This document shows, one piece after another, positions 1 through 9,055 of a stretch of DNA of 64,000 nucleotides. This stretch comes from Paenacidovorax caeni. GTDB lineage: Bacteria > Pseudomonadota > Gammaproteobacteria > Burkholderiales > Burkholderiaceae_C. The first letter of the stretch is position 1. Each line of letters begins with the position of its first letter. The notes under the pieces were generated by a model that saw nothing but the letters and a program-made list of their open reading frames with translations, did no database searches and had not been told where the DNA came from. The stretch covers positions 1-64,000 of the forward strand of contig NZ_CYIG01000004.1 in the NCBI RefSeq assembly GCF_001298675.1, given 5' to 3'. Position numbers and translations under genes: made by a program.

Positions 1-131
1 TTTCACGTATGTAGCCAACGGCCTGCGCAGCGGGGCATCGCGGCGCGGATTTGAGCGAGCAAGGCCACGATGTTGGCCGCAGCCATGGGTGTGATGGTTG
101 GCATGCGCAATGCGGTCGCACTGACCCCCAC

Positions 132-1619
132 CCCGGCTTGGGTTGCGGGCCGTTTTTGTGTCATCGCGCCGGCCAGGCGCTGCTGGTGTGTTCAGGGTGA
201 GCGCAGTTGGCTCATGGCGTGCGCGAAGGTCTGCGCACTGGGCCAGTTGGAGGCCAGGTACAGGCAGATGCGCCGCGTGTTGCGCGTCACCACTGCCGCC
301 ACCTTGAGCAGCTTGATGCGCAGCGTGTCGATCTGCGCCGTGGCCAGCTCTGTGCCCTGCAACGCCAACGCGCGCAGCCTCTCTACCAGCACGTAGCCCA
401 GCGCGGCCAACAGCATGCGCAGTTGGTTGGAGCGCAGCACATGGCAGCTCGTGCGCGTGGCGAACAGCCCTACCTGCGCTTCCTTGATCCGGTTCTCCGC
501 CTCGCCGCGCTGGCAGTACACGCCGTCGTACAGCGCCTGGGGATCACCGGCAAGGTTTGTCACGATGAAGCGCGGGTTGCAGCCTTGCGCGCCCCATTCA
601 AGCCGCGTGATCACGCGCCGCTCGTGCGGCCAGCTCTGTGCGGCGTAGTCGAATTCATCGACCATGCGCTGTTTGGCCCCGCTGCGCTCGTATTCGTCTT
701 TCATTGAGAGTTCGGCAAACGCCACGCGCGCCTGCAGCCGTGCATTGCGCGCCAGACCCACGATGTAGTGCACGCCGGCGCGCTCGCACCAGTTCAGGAT
801 GCGTTGGCGGCAGAACCCGGAGTCGGCCCGAAACACGATGCGCACCTGCGGCCAACTCTGGCGCAGTCGGCGCACCAGCAGCTTGAGGATGGCCCCAGCG
901 TGCTGCGCCGCATCGATGTTGCTGGGCCGCAAGTAGGCGCACAGCAGTTGCTGGCCACAGAACACGTACAGGGGCAGGTAGCAGTAGCTGTCGTAGTAAC
1001 CATGGAAGAAGCGTGCCTCCTGCTGGCCGTGCAACGGGTTGTCGGTGGCATCAAAGTCCAGCACCAACTCTTCGGGCGCGCTCTCGAAGCTGGCGATGAA
1101 CTGATTGACCAACACCTCGTGCAGCCGCCACGCCGTGGCACGGTCGGCCCATTTCTCCAGTCGGCAAAGCGTGGGCGCGCTGGCAATCTCGTGGTCCACG
1201 CCAACAGCCGTCTGCACAGCCACGTCACAGCGCAGAGCACCGTGGTCGTTGAGGTCTTCCCAGCCCAGCGCCAGGCCGTACACCCGCTGGCGCAACATGT
1301 CGCGCACGTCGTGCGTGATCAGTAGCGGATTGCGCGGATCGGCGATGCAGCGCGCCGCCGCATCCATCAAGCCCAGCTTGCGATCGACCTGGCCAAGCAA
1401 CATCACGCCACCATCGCTGGTCATGCTGCCGCCGTCAAAACGCCCCTGCACCACGCGTCGGCCCAACCGGCCAAAGTCCATGCTCCCAACGTCAATTTCT
1501 TCGGTACAGTTTGGCTTCGGCATTGCCCGCTCGTTGATCAAGATTCGACACCTGGATTTTCGGGCACACAAGGGCAATGCCGTCCTCGTTTGTGGCTCTA
1601 CTACGGTGAAATATCCGGG
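132..1619 (-). mobile_element. IS1380-family insertion sequence (ends tentative)
   Basis: A single IS1380-like transposase gene on the minus strand defines the element. The transposase-proximal end is placed at the CCCGGATATTTCACC reading leftwards from 1619. The far end is tentatively at 132, where CCCGGCTTGGG is read, because both ends then share CCCGG plus a few bases. The inverted repeats are poor and no target duplication is seen next to these ends. A 9-base direct repeat (TTTCACGTA) lies further out at bases 1-9 and 1665-1673, but it is not adjacent to the proposed ends. The element lies about 165 bases upstream of the c-di-GMP gene. Bases 1-131 show no gene I can assign. Confidence 0.5.
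192..1523 (-). CDS. IS1380-family transposase
   Basis: DDE transposase of about 443 residues, normal for IS1380-family enzymes, which move their element by cut-and-paste. The likely catalytic acids lie in LDFDATDNPLHG, in FRADSGFCRQ, and in GEAENRIKEAQ near the C-terminal third; this is the DDE arrangement known for the family. The frame is intact, so the protein may be active. An upstream in-frame start at 1577 exists, but the ATG at 1523 (MPKPNC) gives the usual N-terminus. No accessory gene is present inside the element. Confidence 0.88.
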   Translation of the reverse strand: MPKPNCTEEIDVGSMDFGRLGRRVVQGRFDGGSMTSDGGVMLLGQVDRKLGLMDAAARCIADPRNPLLITHDVRDMLRQRVYGLALGWEDLNDHGALRCDVAVQTAVGVDHEIASAPTLCRLEKWADRATAWRLHEVLVNQFIASFESAPEELVLDFDATDNPLHGQQEARFFHGYYDSYCYLPLYVFCGQQLLCAYLRPSNIDAAQHAGAILKLLVRRLRQSWPQVRIVFRADSGFCRQRILNWCERAGVHYIVGLARNARLQARVAFAELSMKDEYERSGAKQRMVDEFDYAAQSWPHERRVITRLEWGAQGCNPRFIVTNLAGDPQALYDGVYCQRGEAENRIKEAQVGLFATRTSCHVLRSNQLRMLLAALGYVLVERLRALALQGTELATAQIDTLRIKLLKVAAVVTRNTRRICLYLASNWPSAQTFAHAMSQLRSP

Positions 1620-1784
1620 CTAACAGCTCTCAAAATAAGAGCAATCTTTATCGTTCGACACGCCTTTCACGTACTCACCCACACGCTTGGCTTTCGCATT
1701 CCGTACAGGCGACTGGATGGCGAGGTTTTTTGTGTCCAGCTGTGGCTTACCGCTACATTTAGCAAAATCGCCCCTCTGCACTCC

Positions 1785-4637
1785 ATGCCACTGCACCCCA
1801 GCCACCAACCCGAAGCACGCCTTGCGCTGCCTGCGGTCATTGCCCTGGCGGCCCTCCTGCCGTTGGTCTTGCTGGCTCCTTTGTCCACGCCATTCAGCGG
1901 CACGGCCAGCTACCTGCCGCTACACATGGCACTGGAGACTTTGGCCATCGCCGTCACGGCGCTGATTTTTGGCGTGGTGTGGAGCTTGCGCCGTGAACGC
2001 ATGCCTTACAACGCCCTGTTGTTGGCCTGCGCCTTCCTCGGGGTGGGGTTGCTGGATTTTTCGCACATGCTGTCCTACGCGGGCATGCCGGACTTCGTCA
2101 CGCCCAGCTCCCCGGAAAAGGCCATCCAATTCTGGTTGAGCGCTCGGCTGCTGGGCGCCCTGGCACTGCTGGCAATCGCCTTGCCCCGGGACACGCGGAA
2201 CGTGGCATGGCCTGCTTGGGCCGTACTCTCCACGGTGTTGGCCCTTGTGGCGGCGCTGCACGCGCTGTTTTTCATCTACCCGCAGGCGCTGCCGCGCACC
2301 TTCGTAACAGGCGAAGGGCTGACCGCATTCAAGATCGGCTTTGAGTACGCGCTGATTGCCCTGAACCTGATCGCCGCCGCGCTCCTCTTCCACCGCATGC
2401 GGCAGCCGCGCAGCTTCAACGCAAGTGGCCTGTTCGCCGCGGTCTGCACGATAGCCATGAGCGAGTTCTTCTTCACACGCTACGGCGGTGTCACCGATGC
2501 CTACAACCTCGCTGGCCATGTCTACAAGGTGTTGGCGTATGCCTTCCTGTACCGTGCAGTGTTCGTGGAGGCCGTACAGCGGCCCTACACCCTGCTACAC
2601 GATTCGCGCCGGCAACTGGCTGCGACACTCGACGCGCTTCCCGATCTCCTGCTGGTGATGGATGCGCAGGGCCGCTACCTTGAAGTGCATGCAGCCCGGG
2701 CCGACGAGTTGGCCATGCCGACCGCGCAGTTGCGTGGGCGCACCGTGCACGAAACCCTTCCAGCCAAGGCTGCCGACACCGTGCTGGCGGCCATTGCGCA
2801 GGCGCACGAACATGGGAGCTCACATGGCAAGGTCATTGAGCTGGCACTCGAAGCAGAGCGAAAGGCATGGTTTGAGCTCTCCGTCGCGCGCAAGGCAGCC
2901 CAGCCGGGTGAGGACGAGCATTTCATCATCATCTCGCGCAACATCACGGACCGGCAGGAGACGGAGCAGGCTCTGCGCAAGCTGTCCCTGGTGGTGGAGC
3001 AAAGTCCCATCTCGCTGGTCATCACCGACCTACATGCGCGCATCGAGTACGTCAATGCAGCCTTTACCCGTACCAGCGGCTACAGCGCAAACGAAGCGGT
3101 GGGACAAAACCCGCGCATCCTGCAGTCGGGCAGGACTCCGGCATCGACCTACCAGGCCATGTGGGCCCAGCTGACCCAAGGCAAGCCCTGGCAGGGTGAG
3201 ATGATCAACCGCAACAAGGCTGGCCAGGAATACTTCGAATCGGTGCTGATCTACCCGGTGCGCAACAGCGAGGGGCAGGTCACCCACTACCTAGCCCACA
3301 AGGAAGACATCACCGAAAAGAAACGCACAGCGGCACGCATCCAGCAGCTTTCGCGGCACGACCAGCTGACAGGGCTACCCAACCGCAGCCTGTTGCACGA
3401 ACATTTCCGCCACGCCACGGCCAGCGGGCAGACCCTGGCTGCACTGTGGATTGACCTGGACAACTTTAAGGACGTGAACGACTCCCTGGGCCACAGCATA
3501 GGCGACATGCTGCTGCTGGAGATGACACGCCGCCTGCGCTCCAGCCTCCAGACCCAGGACATTCTGTCGCGCCACGCTGGCGATGACTTCATTGCCCTGC
3601 TGCCGGCCAGCAGCCAGCACGCGGCCGCCGCACTGGCCGAGGAGCTGCTCGCCACCCTGTCGCAGCCCGTACAACTGGCGGGACAGGAAGTCTCATGCAC
3701 GGCCTCTATCGGCATCGCCCTCTACCCTACGGACGCTGAAGCCTTCGAAGCACTGCTGCACCAAGCCGAGACCGCGATGTACCGCGTCAAAGAAGACGGC
3801 CGCAACAGCTACTGCTTCTTCACCGCAGCCATGCAAGAGCGCTCAGCGCGCATCCTGGCCCTGGGCCACGCCCTCAAGCAAGCGCAGCAGCGCGGCGAAT
3901 TGCATCTGGTGTACCAGCCGCAGATGTCCCTCACGAACGACTCCATCGTCGGCGCCGAGGCATTGCTACGCTGGAACTCACCGCAGTGGGGTGCGGTGTC
4001 TCCAGGCGAATTCATCCCCATTGCAGAGTCCAACGGACTCATCGTTGGCATTGGCGAGTGGGTTCTGCGCAGCGTGTTGGCGCAGTTGCGTGCCTGGCTG
4101 GACCAGGGCCTGCCGCCCATCACAGTGGCGGTCAACCTCTCCGCCGTGCAATTCAACCAGCCTGACCTGCCCGAGTTCGTCGGCCGTCTGCTCGAAGAAG
4201 CGGGCGTGCCACCCTCCTGCCTGGAGCTGGAGCTCACTGAGGCCATGGCCATGAAGAACCCCGAGGCTGCAGCCCAACAAATGCGCGAACTCAACCAACG
4301 CGGCATCCGGCTGTCGATTGACGATTTCGGTACAGGCTACTCATCGTTGAGCTATTTGAAGCGCTTTTGCATCCACAAGCTCAAGATCGACCAGTCGTTC
4401 GTGCGCGACATCGGCAGCGACGCCGACGACCAGGCCATTGCCACCGCCATCGTCCAGCTGGCACACAGCATGGGCCTGTCCACGATCGCCGAAGGTGTGG
4501 AAACGGCCGAGCAACTGGCCTGCCTGCGCTACCGGGGCTGCGACGAGATCCAAGGCTACTATTTCAGCCGACCGCTGCCCCCGGCGCAATTCGAGCAGTT
4601 CGTACGCGCAAGGATGGGGGCCCCGGTTCAGGCGTGA
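1785..4637 (+). CDS. MASE3-PAS-PAS-GGDEF-EAL cyclic-di-GMP protein
   Basis: Inner-membrane signalling protein of 950 residues that should make and/or break cyclic di-GMP. The N-terminal roughly 270 residues contain about seven hydrophobic segments with a MASE3-like signature (FLGVGLLDFSHMLSYAGMP). Two PAS domains follow (about 275-395 and 400-520), then GGDEF (about 530-685) and EAL (about 700-945). The GGDEF motif is AGDDF (about residues 598-602), and the RxxD inhibitory site five residues upstream is replaced by QTQD. The EAL domain has EALLRW (about 725), the ELTE motif and DDFGTGYSS, so phosphodiesterase activity looks intact. The ATG at 1785 was chosen because the longer frame runs into the insertion sequence. 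Net activity is probably c-di-GMP breakdown (inference). Confidence 0.9.
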   Translation: MPLHPSHQPEARLALPAVIALAALLPLVLLAPLSTPFSGTASYLPLHMALETLAIAVTALIFGVVWSLRRERMPYNALLLACAFLGVGLLDFSHMLSYAGMPDFVTPSSPEKAIQFWLSARLLGALALLAIALPRDTRNVAWPAWAVLSTVLALVAALHALFFIYPQALPRTFVTGEGLTAFKIGFEYALIALNLIAAALLFHRMRQPRSFNASGLFAAVCTIAMSEFFFTRYGGVTDAYNLAGHVYKVLAYAFLYRAVFVEAVQRPYTLLHDSRRQLAATLDALPDLLLVMDAQGRYLEVHAARADELAMPTAQLRGRTVHETLPAKAADTVLAAIAQAHEHGSSHGKVIELALEAERKAWFELSVARKAAQPGEDEHFIIISRNITDRQETEQALRKLSLVVEQSPISLVITDLHARIEYVNAAFTRTSGYSANEAVGQNPRILQSGRTPASTYQAMWAQLTQGKPWQGEMINRNKAGQEYFESVLIYPVRNSEGQVTHYLAHKEDITEKKRTAARIQQLSRHDQLTGLPNRSLLHEHFRHATASGQTLAALWIDLDNFKDVNDSLGHSIGDMLLLEMTRRLRSSLQTQDILSRHAGDDFIALLPASSQHAAAALAEELLATLSQPVQLAGQEVSCTASIGIALYPTDAEAFEALLHQAETAMYRVKEDGRNSYCFFTAAMQERSARILALGHALKQAQQRGELHLVYQPQMSLTNDSIVGAEALLRWNSPQWGAVSPGEFIPIAESNGLIVGIGEWVLRSVLAQLRAWLDQGLPPITVAVNLSAVQFNQPDLPEFVGRLLEEAGVPPSCLELELTEAMAMKNPEAAAQQMRELNQRGIRLSIDDFGTGYSSLSYLKRFCIHKLKIDQSFVRDIGSDADDQAIATAIVQLAHSMGLSTIAEGVETAEQLACLRYRGCDEIQGYYFSRPLPPAQFEQFVRARMGAPVQA

Positions 4638-4684
4638 CGGCGGCGGGGCTATCGGTCTCGACGTCTGCTGAAAAGGTAAAAAAG

Positions 4685-4711
4685 AAAGGCCTGGAAAATC
4701 CAGGCCTTTTT
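4685..4711. terminator. Bidirectional rho-independent terminator
   Basis: Perfect 11-bp stem AAAGGCCTGGA / TCCAGGCCTTT with a 3-base loop. It is followed by T residues rightwards (serving the c-di-GMP gene) and by CTTTTTT leftwards (serving the tRNA-Val genes). Confidence 0.85.
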
Positions 4712-4715
4712 GGTT

Positions 4716-4790
4716 TGGTGGGTGATACATGGATCGAACATGTGACCCCTGCCGTGTGAAGGCAGTGCTCTACCGCTGAGCTAATCACCC
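4716..4790 (-). tRNA. tRNA-Val(CAC), copy 1
   Basis: Cloverleaf with acceptor GGGTGAT/ATCACCC, discriminator A and an encoded CCA. The anticodon stem is CTGCC/GGCAG with loop TTCACAC, giving anticodon CAC (valine, GUG codons). It is identical to the copy at 4831-4905 and is downstream of it on the same strand, so both are probably cut from one transcript. Confidence 0.93.
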
Positions 4791-4792
4791 CT

Positions 4793-4820
4793 GAAGCTGC
4801 TTCTTTATCGCAGCAGCTTC
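4793..4820. repeat. Hairpin in tRNA-Val spacer
   Basis: Inverted repeat GAAGCTGCT / AGCAGCTTC with a 10-base loop fills most of the 40-base spacer between the two tRNA-Val genes. It has no T-run, so it is more likely a processing signal or a relic than a terminator. Confidence 0.5.
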
Positions 4821-4830
4821 ATGAAAACGA

Positions 4831-4905
4831 TGGTGGGTGATACATGGATCGAACATGTGACCCCTGCCGTGTGAAGGCAGTGCTCTACCGCTGAGCTAAT
4901 CACCC
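4831..4905 (-). tRNA. tRNA-Val(CAC), copy 2
   Basis: Identical in all 75 bases, CCA included, to the copy at 4716-4790; anticodon CAC. It lies 36 bases downstream of the dnaQ stop on the same strand, with no terminator between. Transcription may come from a weak promoter near the dnaQ end (TTGGAG, 17 bases, TGTTTA) or by read-through; this part is inference. Confidence 0.93.
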
Positions 4906-4941
4906 ATTGTCTTAAACAATTACGTTTGCGACAGCCTCCAA

Positions 4942-5673
4942 TTATGGCACAGCTTTTTCGTTGCTCTCATAAAAGCGCCAAATTGTTTTACCGCCGCTGG
5001 CCTTGTCGATCTGCGCCAGCACGTCCTCGTGCGCCGCCTGCTCCTGGGCATTGGCGCGCAGCACTGGTAGCTGGAAGCCGCGCAGATCGATGTGTGCGGC
5101 CTGCGGGCCCGGAGTGCTGCTCTCCTGCGCGTCATCCGTCATCAACAGGGCATCCTGCCCGCGCGTGAGGTTGATGTAGACGTCGGCGAGCAGCTCGGCA
5201 TCGAGCAAGGCACCGTGCAAGGTGCGGCCAGAATTGTCCACGTCCAGGCGGTCGCACAGCGCATCAAGCGAGTTGCGTTTGCCCGGGAACATCTCCTTGG
5301 CCATCGCCAGGGTGTCGATGATGCCGCTCACGTAGGTGGTGAACGGTGGCCGCCCGAGTAATTCCAGCTCCTTGTTGATGAAGCCGACGTCGAACGCCGC
5401 GTTGTGGATGATGATCTCTGCGCCCTGCATGAAGTCCAGGATCTGGTCGGCTACTTCGGCAAATTTGGGCTTATCGCGCAGAAAGGCGGTGGTCAGCCCG
5501 TGCACACGCAGCGCGCCCTCGTCGCTATCGCGCTCCGGGTTGATGTACAGGTGCAGGTGGTTGCCGGTGAGTTTGCGGTTCACCAATTCGACGCAGCCGA
5601 TTTCAACGATGCGGTCGCCGTTCTCAGCCGACAAGCCGGTAGTTTCCGTGTCGAAGACGATCTGGCGGCTCAT
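4942..5673 (-). CDS. dnaQ: DNA polymerase III epsilon subunit (3'-5' exonuclease)
   Basis: Proofreading exonuclease of the replicative polymerase, 243 residues, the usual length. Exo I is FDTETTGL with the two catalytic acids at residues 8 and 10. Exo II is in NAAFDVGFINKEL. Exo III is HGALLDAELLADVYI, with the His and Asp of the DEDDh class. The variable C-terminal tail should bind the alpha subunit. The start is the ATG at 5673 (MSRQIVF), giving the standard N-terminus, rather than the upstream in-frame start at 5694. It follows fdx after 88 bases, on the same strand, ahead of the tRNA-Val pair. Confidence 0.95.
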   Translation of the reverse strand: MSRQIVFDTETTGLSAENGDRIVEIGCVELVNRKLTGNHLHLYINPERDSDEGALRVHGLTTAFLRDKPKFAEVADQILDFMQGAEIIIHNAAFDVGFINKELELLGRPPFTTYVSGIIDTLAMAKEMFPGKRNSLDALCDRLDVDNSGRTLHGALLDAELLADVYINLTRGQDALLMTDDAQESSTPGPQAAHIDLRGFQLPVLRANAQEQAAHEDVLAQIDKASGGKTIWRFYESNEKAVP

Positions 5674-5761
5674 AAGCGCCCCCAGGCTTGGCACTGCGCG
5701 CCCTCGCCGCCCCCAGCCATGGGGATAAACATTTGCTTGGGATAGCCCGGCGCTGCACGCA

Positions 5762-6100
5762 TCAGTGGTTTTCCTTGGCGTGGTTGATCGAATACTTGGG
5801 GATCTCCACGGTCAGATCCTTTTGCGCCACGATAGCTTGGCACGACAGGCGCGACTGCGGCGTCAGGCCCCAGGCGCGGTCAAGCAGGTCTTCCTCCTCC
5901 TCCTCGGCCTCGTTGAGCGAGGCCAGCCCTTCACGCACGATGACGTGGCAGGTGGTGCAGGCGCAGCTCATGTCGCACGCATGCTCGATGGAGATGCCGT
6001 TGTCGAGCAATGCTTCGCAGATCGAGGTCCCAGCGGGCGCGGTGATCTGCGCGCCTTCGGGGCAATACTCGGCGTGGGGCAGGACTTTGATGGTCGGCAT
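5762..6100 (-). CDS. fdx: ISC-system [2Fe-2S] ferredoxin
   Basis: Adrenodoxin-type ferredoxin of 112 residues that supplies electrons for iron-sulfur cluster assembly. The cluster cysteines are in HACDMSCACTTCH, with a further Cys in LSCQAIV near residue 90. It lies 17 bases downstream of hscA, as expected for an hscBA-fdx operon. An acidic run (EAEEEEEDLLD) follows the cluster loop, as in other ISC ferredoxins. Confidence 0.96.
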   Translation of the reverse strand: MPTIKVLPHAEYCPEGAQITAPAGTSICEALLDNGISIEHACDMSCACTTCHVIVREGLASLNEAEEEEEDLLDRAWGLTPQSRLSCQAIVAQKDLTVEIPKYSINHAKENH

Positions 6101-6117
6101 GTGGAGAATTCGGTTCG

Positions 6118-7983
6118 TTAGAAGGATTGCACGCTCTTGCCAGCCAGCGCGTCGCGGATGCCGCGGTTCATGCGCTGGGCGGCGAAAGGCTCGGTGCCCT
6201 TGGCCAGGGCTTCGGTAGCGGCTTCAATGGCGGCGGCGTCCTGCACCTCCAGCACAGCGCGCACGGCCTGCATCAGCGCGTCGATGGCCGCGCGCTCGCT
6301 CGGCTCCAGCAGGTCACCATCCGCGTCGAGCGCGCTTTGCGTCGCCAGCAGCATGCGCTGGGCGTCCACTCGGGCCTCCACCACGGCGCGCGCTTGCATG
6401 TCGTCCTGCGCGGTGGCAAAGCCCTCCTGCAGCATGCGCGCAATCTGCGCGTCCGACAGGCCGTACGACGGCTTGACGTTGATGTGCGCCTCGACGCCGC
6501 TCGTCAGCTCCTTGGCGCCGACCGACAGCAGTCCGTCCGCGTCGATGGTGAAGGTGACGCGGATGCGCGCCGCGCCCGCGGCCATGGGTGGAATACCGCG
6601 CAGCTCAAAGCGCGCAAGGCTGCGGCAGTCCTGCACCAGATCGCGTTCGCCCTGCACCACGTGGATGGCCAGCGCAGTCTGGCCGTCCTTGTAGGTGGTG
6701 AAGTCCTGCGCGCGTGCGGTGGGAATGGTCTCGTTGCGCGCCACGATACGCTCGACCAGCCCCCCCATGGTCTCGATACCGAGCGACAGAGGAATCACGT
6801 CGAGCAGCAGCAAGTCGCCTGCCGCGCTGTTGCCAGCGAGCTGGTTGGCCTGGATGGCAGCACCCAGGGCTACGACCTCATCAGGGTTCAGGTTGGTCAG
6901 CGGTGTGCGACCGAAGAACTCGCCCACGGCACGCTGGATCTGCGGCATGCGGGTGGAACCACCTACCATGACCACGCCTTGCACTTCATCCTTGCTCAAT
7001 TGGGCATCGCGCAGGGCGCGGCGCACCGCCGCCAGCGAGCGCTGGGTGAGCGCCGCAGTCGCTGCCTCGAAATCTGCGCGAGACACGTCAAATTGCACGC
7101 TATCGCCCGCCAGGCAAGCGCTGAATGCTACGGTTTCTGCAGTTGTAAGCGCCTCTTTGCAGGTCCGTGCTGCCATGCGTGCGGCGGCCTTGTCGGCCGG
7201 CGTGTCGGCGCTGCGGCCCAGGCGCTGCAGCGCCCAGTCGGCCAGTGCAGCGTCGTAGTCGTCGCCCCCCAGGGCGGAGTCGCCGCCGGTGGCGATGACC
7301 TCGAACACGCCCTGCGTCAGGCGCAAGATGGAAATGTCGAAGGTGCCGCCACCCAGGTCGTACACCGCGTAGACGCCCTCGGAGGCGTTGTCCAGGCCAT
7401 AGGCAATGGCGGCGGCCGTGGGTTCATTGATGAGGCGCAGAAGGTGGATACCGGCGAGCCGGGCCGCGTCTTTGGTGGCCTGGCGCTGCGCATCGTCGAA
7501 ATAGGCTGGCACGGTGATGACCGCGCCGTACAGGTCTGCGTCGAAGCTGTCTTCAGCACGCTGGCGCAGCGTGGCCAGGATCTCGGCGCTCACCTCCACC
7601 GGCGACTTCACGCCGTCCGCCGTGGCGAGGCTGACCATGCCGCCCTGCCCGCTTTCCTGCACGAAGTCGTAGGGCAGCTTGTCAGCACCAGCGATGTCGG
7701 CCAGGGCACGCCCCATAAAACGCTTGGCGGAGGCCACGGTGTTGCGCGCGTCCTGCGCCTGGGCCAGCACAGCCTCGTAGCCGATCTGGCGACCACCGCC
7801 CTGCAGGTAGCGCACCACCGAAGGCAGCAGCAAGCGGCCCTGGGCATCGGGCAGGCATTCGGCTACGCCGCTCTTCACGGCGGCCACCAGGGAATGCGTG
7901 GTGCCCAGGTCAATGCCGACCGCGATGCGCCGCTGGTGCGGGTCGGGGGACTGGCCGGGCTCGGAAATCTGCAAAAGCGCCAT
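6118..7983 (-). CDS. hscA: Fe-S assembly Hsp70 chaperone HscA
   Basis: Specialised Hsp70 of 621 residues that, with HscB, drives cluster release from IscU. The ATPase domain (about 1-390) shows [25 protein letters not shown] and [13 protein letters not shown]. The substrate domain follows, with an HscA-type C-terminus. Its target motif LPPVK is present in IscU of this window. It is encoded between hscB and fdx on the minus strand. Confidence 0.97.
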   Translation of the reverse strand: MALLQISEPGQSPDPHQRRIAVGIDLGTTHSLVAAVKSGVAECLPDAQGRLLLPSVVRYLQGGGRQIGYEAVLAQAQDARNTVASAKRFMGRALADIAGADKLPYDFVQESGQGGMVSLATADGVKSPVEVSAEILATLRQRAEDSFDADLYGAVITVPAYFDDAQRQATKDAARLAGIHLLRLINEPTAAAIAYGLDNASEGVYAVYDLGGGTFDISILRLTQGVFEVIATGGDSALGGDDYDAALADWALQRLGRSADTPADKAAARMAARTCKEALTTAETVAFSACLAGDSVQFDVSRADFEAATAALTQRSLAAVRRALRDAQLSKDEVQGVVMVGGSTRMPQIQRAVGEFFGRTPLTNLNPDEVVALGAAIQANQLAGNSAAGDLLLLDVIPLSLGIETMGGLVERIVARNETIPTARAQDFTTYKDGQTALAIHVVQGERDLVQDCRSLARFELRGIPPMAAGAARIRVTFTIDADGLLSVGAKELTSGVEAHINVKPSYGLSDAQIARMLQEGFATAQDDMQARAVVEARVDAQRMLLATQSALDADGDLLEPSERAAIDALMQAVRAVLEVQDAAAIEAATEALAKGTEPFAAQRMNRGIRDALAGKSVQSF

Positions 7984-8019
7984 GGAATCTAGGAAGGGGT
8001 GAAAAGATAGGGCAACTTG

Positions 8020-8538
8020 CTATTGTCCCAGTTGCTCTCGGCGGCGATCGACATCCTGCGCAAATCGCGCAAGGAACATGAGGGCTCTGACCTGCTGGGC
8101 GGCACCGGCCCAGTCCTGCTGCTCGTCCAGCAGCGCGCCCACACGCACCAGCGCCGCAGTGCGCGCCTGCTCAACCTCGTCTTCCAGCGCATCAATGGCC
8201 GCCGTACCGTCCGCATCCTCCAGCGCTTCGCGCCAGGCCATCTGCTGCATCAAGAAGGTCGCAGGCATGGCCGTGTTGTCCTCGGCGCGGATGGGCGCGC
8301 CGTGCAATTCGCACAGGTAGGCCGCGCGCTTGAGCGGGTCCTTGAGGCGCTGATAGGCCTCGTTGATGCGCACCGACCACTGCATGGCCACGCGCTGGGC
8401 CGCAGCGCCCTCGGCGGCAAAGCGGTCGGGGTGCGCCTGGCGCTGTAAATCCTTCCAGCGCGCGTCGAGCTGGGCGCGCTCCTGCGCGAAGCGGCGCGGC
8501 AGGCCGAAGAGTTCAAAGTCGTCGGATTGCAACTGCAT
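8020..8538 (-). CDS. hscB: Fe-S assembly J-protein co-chaperone HscB
   Basis: J-domain protein of 172 residues that delivers IscU to HscA and stimulates its ATPase. The HPD tripeptide is present in QAHPDRFA (about residues 36-38). The C-terminal three-helix IscU-binding domain follows (about 90-170). It is separated from iscA by 188 bases holding a repeat element and a terminator, so hscBA-fdx may be transcribed partly apart from iscRSUA. Confidence 0.95.
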   Translation of the reverse strand: MQLQSDDFELFGLPRRFAQERAQLDARWKDLQRQAHPDRFAAEGAAAQRVAMQWSVRINEAYQRLKDPLKRAAYLCELHGAPIRAEDNTAMPATFLMQQMAWREALEDADGTAAIDALEDEVEQARTAALVRVGALLDEQQDWAGAAQQVRALMFLARFAQDVDRRREQLGQ

Positions 8539-8550
8539 GGTGAAGCTATG

Positions 8551-8650
8551 CTCTTAAAAAGTGAGCTGCTTGCGCTTTCCCAATAACGTTTTACACATCT
8601 TTCGATGCGTAAAACCTTACCAATCAAGCGCTAGCAGCTATCGTTTTTGA
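8551..8650. repeat. Dispersed inverted repeat, copy 1
   Basis: Outer arms AGCTGCTTGCGCTT (8564-8577) and AAGCGCTAGCAGCT (8626-8639), flanked by A/T-rich bases. The loop holds a second hairpin, GTTTTACACATC / GATGCGTAAAAC, so the whole can fold as a two-tier stem. It sits between hscB and iscA. Confidence 0.85.
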
Positions 8651-8672
8651 TGTACCTGCCCACATCCCGACA

Positions 8673-8713
8673 GAAAAAAACCGCCGGCACGGCATGCGGG
8701 CGGTCTGGCGGTT
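8673..8713 (-). terminator. Rho-independent terminator after iscA
   Basis: On the minus strand AACCGCC pairs with GGCGGTT and a run of seven T follows. It would end or attenuate the iscRSUA transcript before hscB. Confidence 0.7.
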
Positions 8714-8726
8714 GTGCAGGAGCGCG

Positions 8727-9050
8727 TCACACGCGAAAGCTCTCCCCGCAGCCGCAGCGGTCACGTTCGTTCGGGTTGTTGAACTTGAAGCCTTCGTTCA
8801 ATCCCTCGCGCACGAAGTCGAGTTCGGTGCCGTCGATGTAGGCCAGGCTCTTGGGGTCAATCAACACCTTCACCCCATGGTTCTCGAACACGATGTCTTC
8901 GGGCGCCGCCTCATCCACGTACTCCAGCTTGTATGCCAGGCCAGAGCAGCCCGTGGTCTTGACGCCCAGGCGCACGCCCAGGCCCTTGCCGCGCCGGCTC
9001 AGGTAGCGGTTCACATGCCGGGCAGCAGCTTCCGTCAGCGTGATGGCCAT
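8727..9050 (-). CDS. iscA: A-type iron-sulfur carrier IscA
   Basis: Carrier or scaffold protein of 107 residues in the ISC pathway. The three conserved cysteines are present: one in [10 protein letters not shown] and two in the C-terminal CGCGESF. The ATG at 9050 (MAITLTEAA) aligns with the family N-terminus. An alternative GTG at 9059 overlaps the iscU stop codon. Fourth gene of iscRSUA. Confidence 0.95.
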   Translation of the reverse strand: MAITLTEAAARHVNRYLSRRGKGLGVRLGVKTTGCSGLAYKLEYVDEAAPEDIVFENHGVKVLIDPKSLAYIDGTELDFVREGLNEGFKFNNPNERDRCGCGESFRV

Positions 9051-9055
9051 GGCGC

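Noticed and set aside
1621-1645. AGCTCTCAAAATAAGAGC as a repeat-family member
   Set aside because: Only the CTCTCAAAATA part resembles the family; no core arm is present.
1-1673. Nine-base direct repeat TTTCACGTA flanking the IS region
   Set aside because: It lies away from the proposed IS ends and is longer than IS1380-type target duplications, so chance is likely.
1590-1784. N-terminal extension of the c-di-GMP protein into the IS end
   Set aside because: The added 65 residues are not domain-like; the hydrophobic MASE3 region begins just after the ATG at 1785.
6127-7992. 621-residue open frame opposite hscA
   Set aside because: Exact antisense shadow of a gene with strong chaperone motifs; GC-rich codon use opens the complementary frame.
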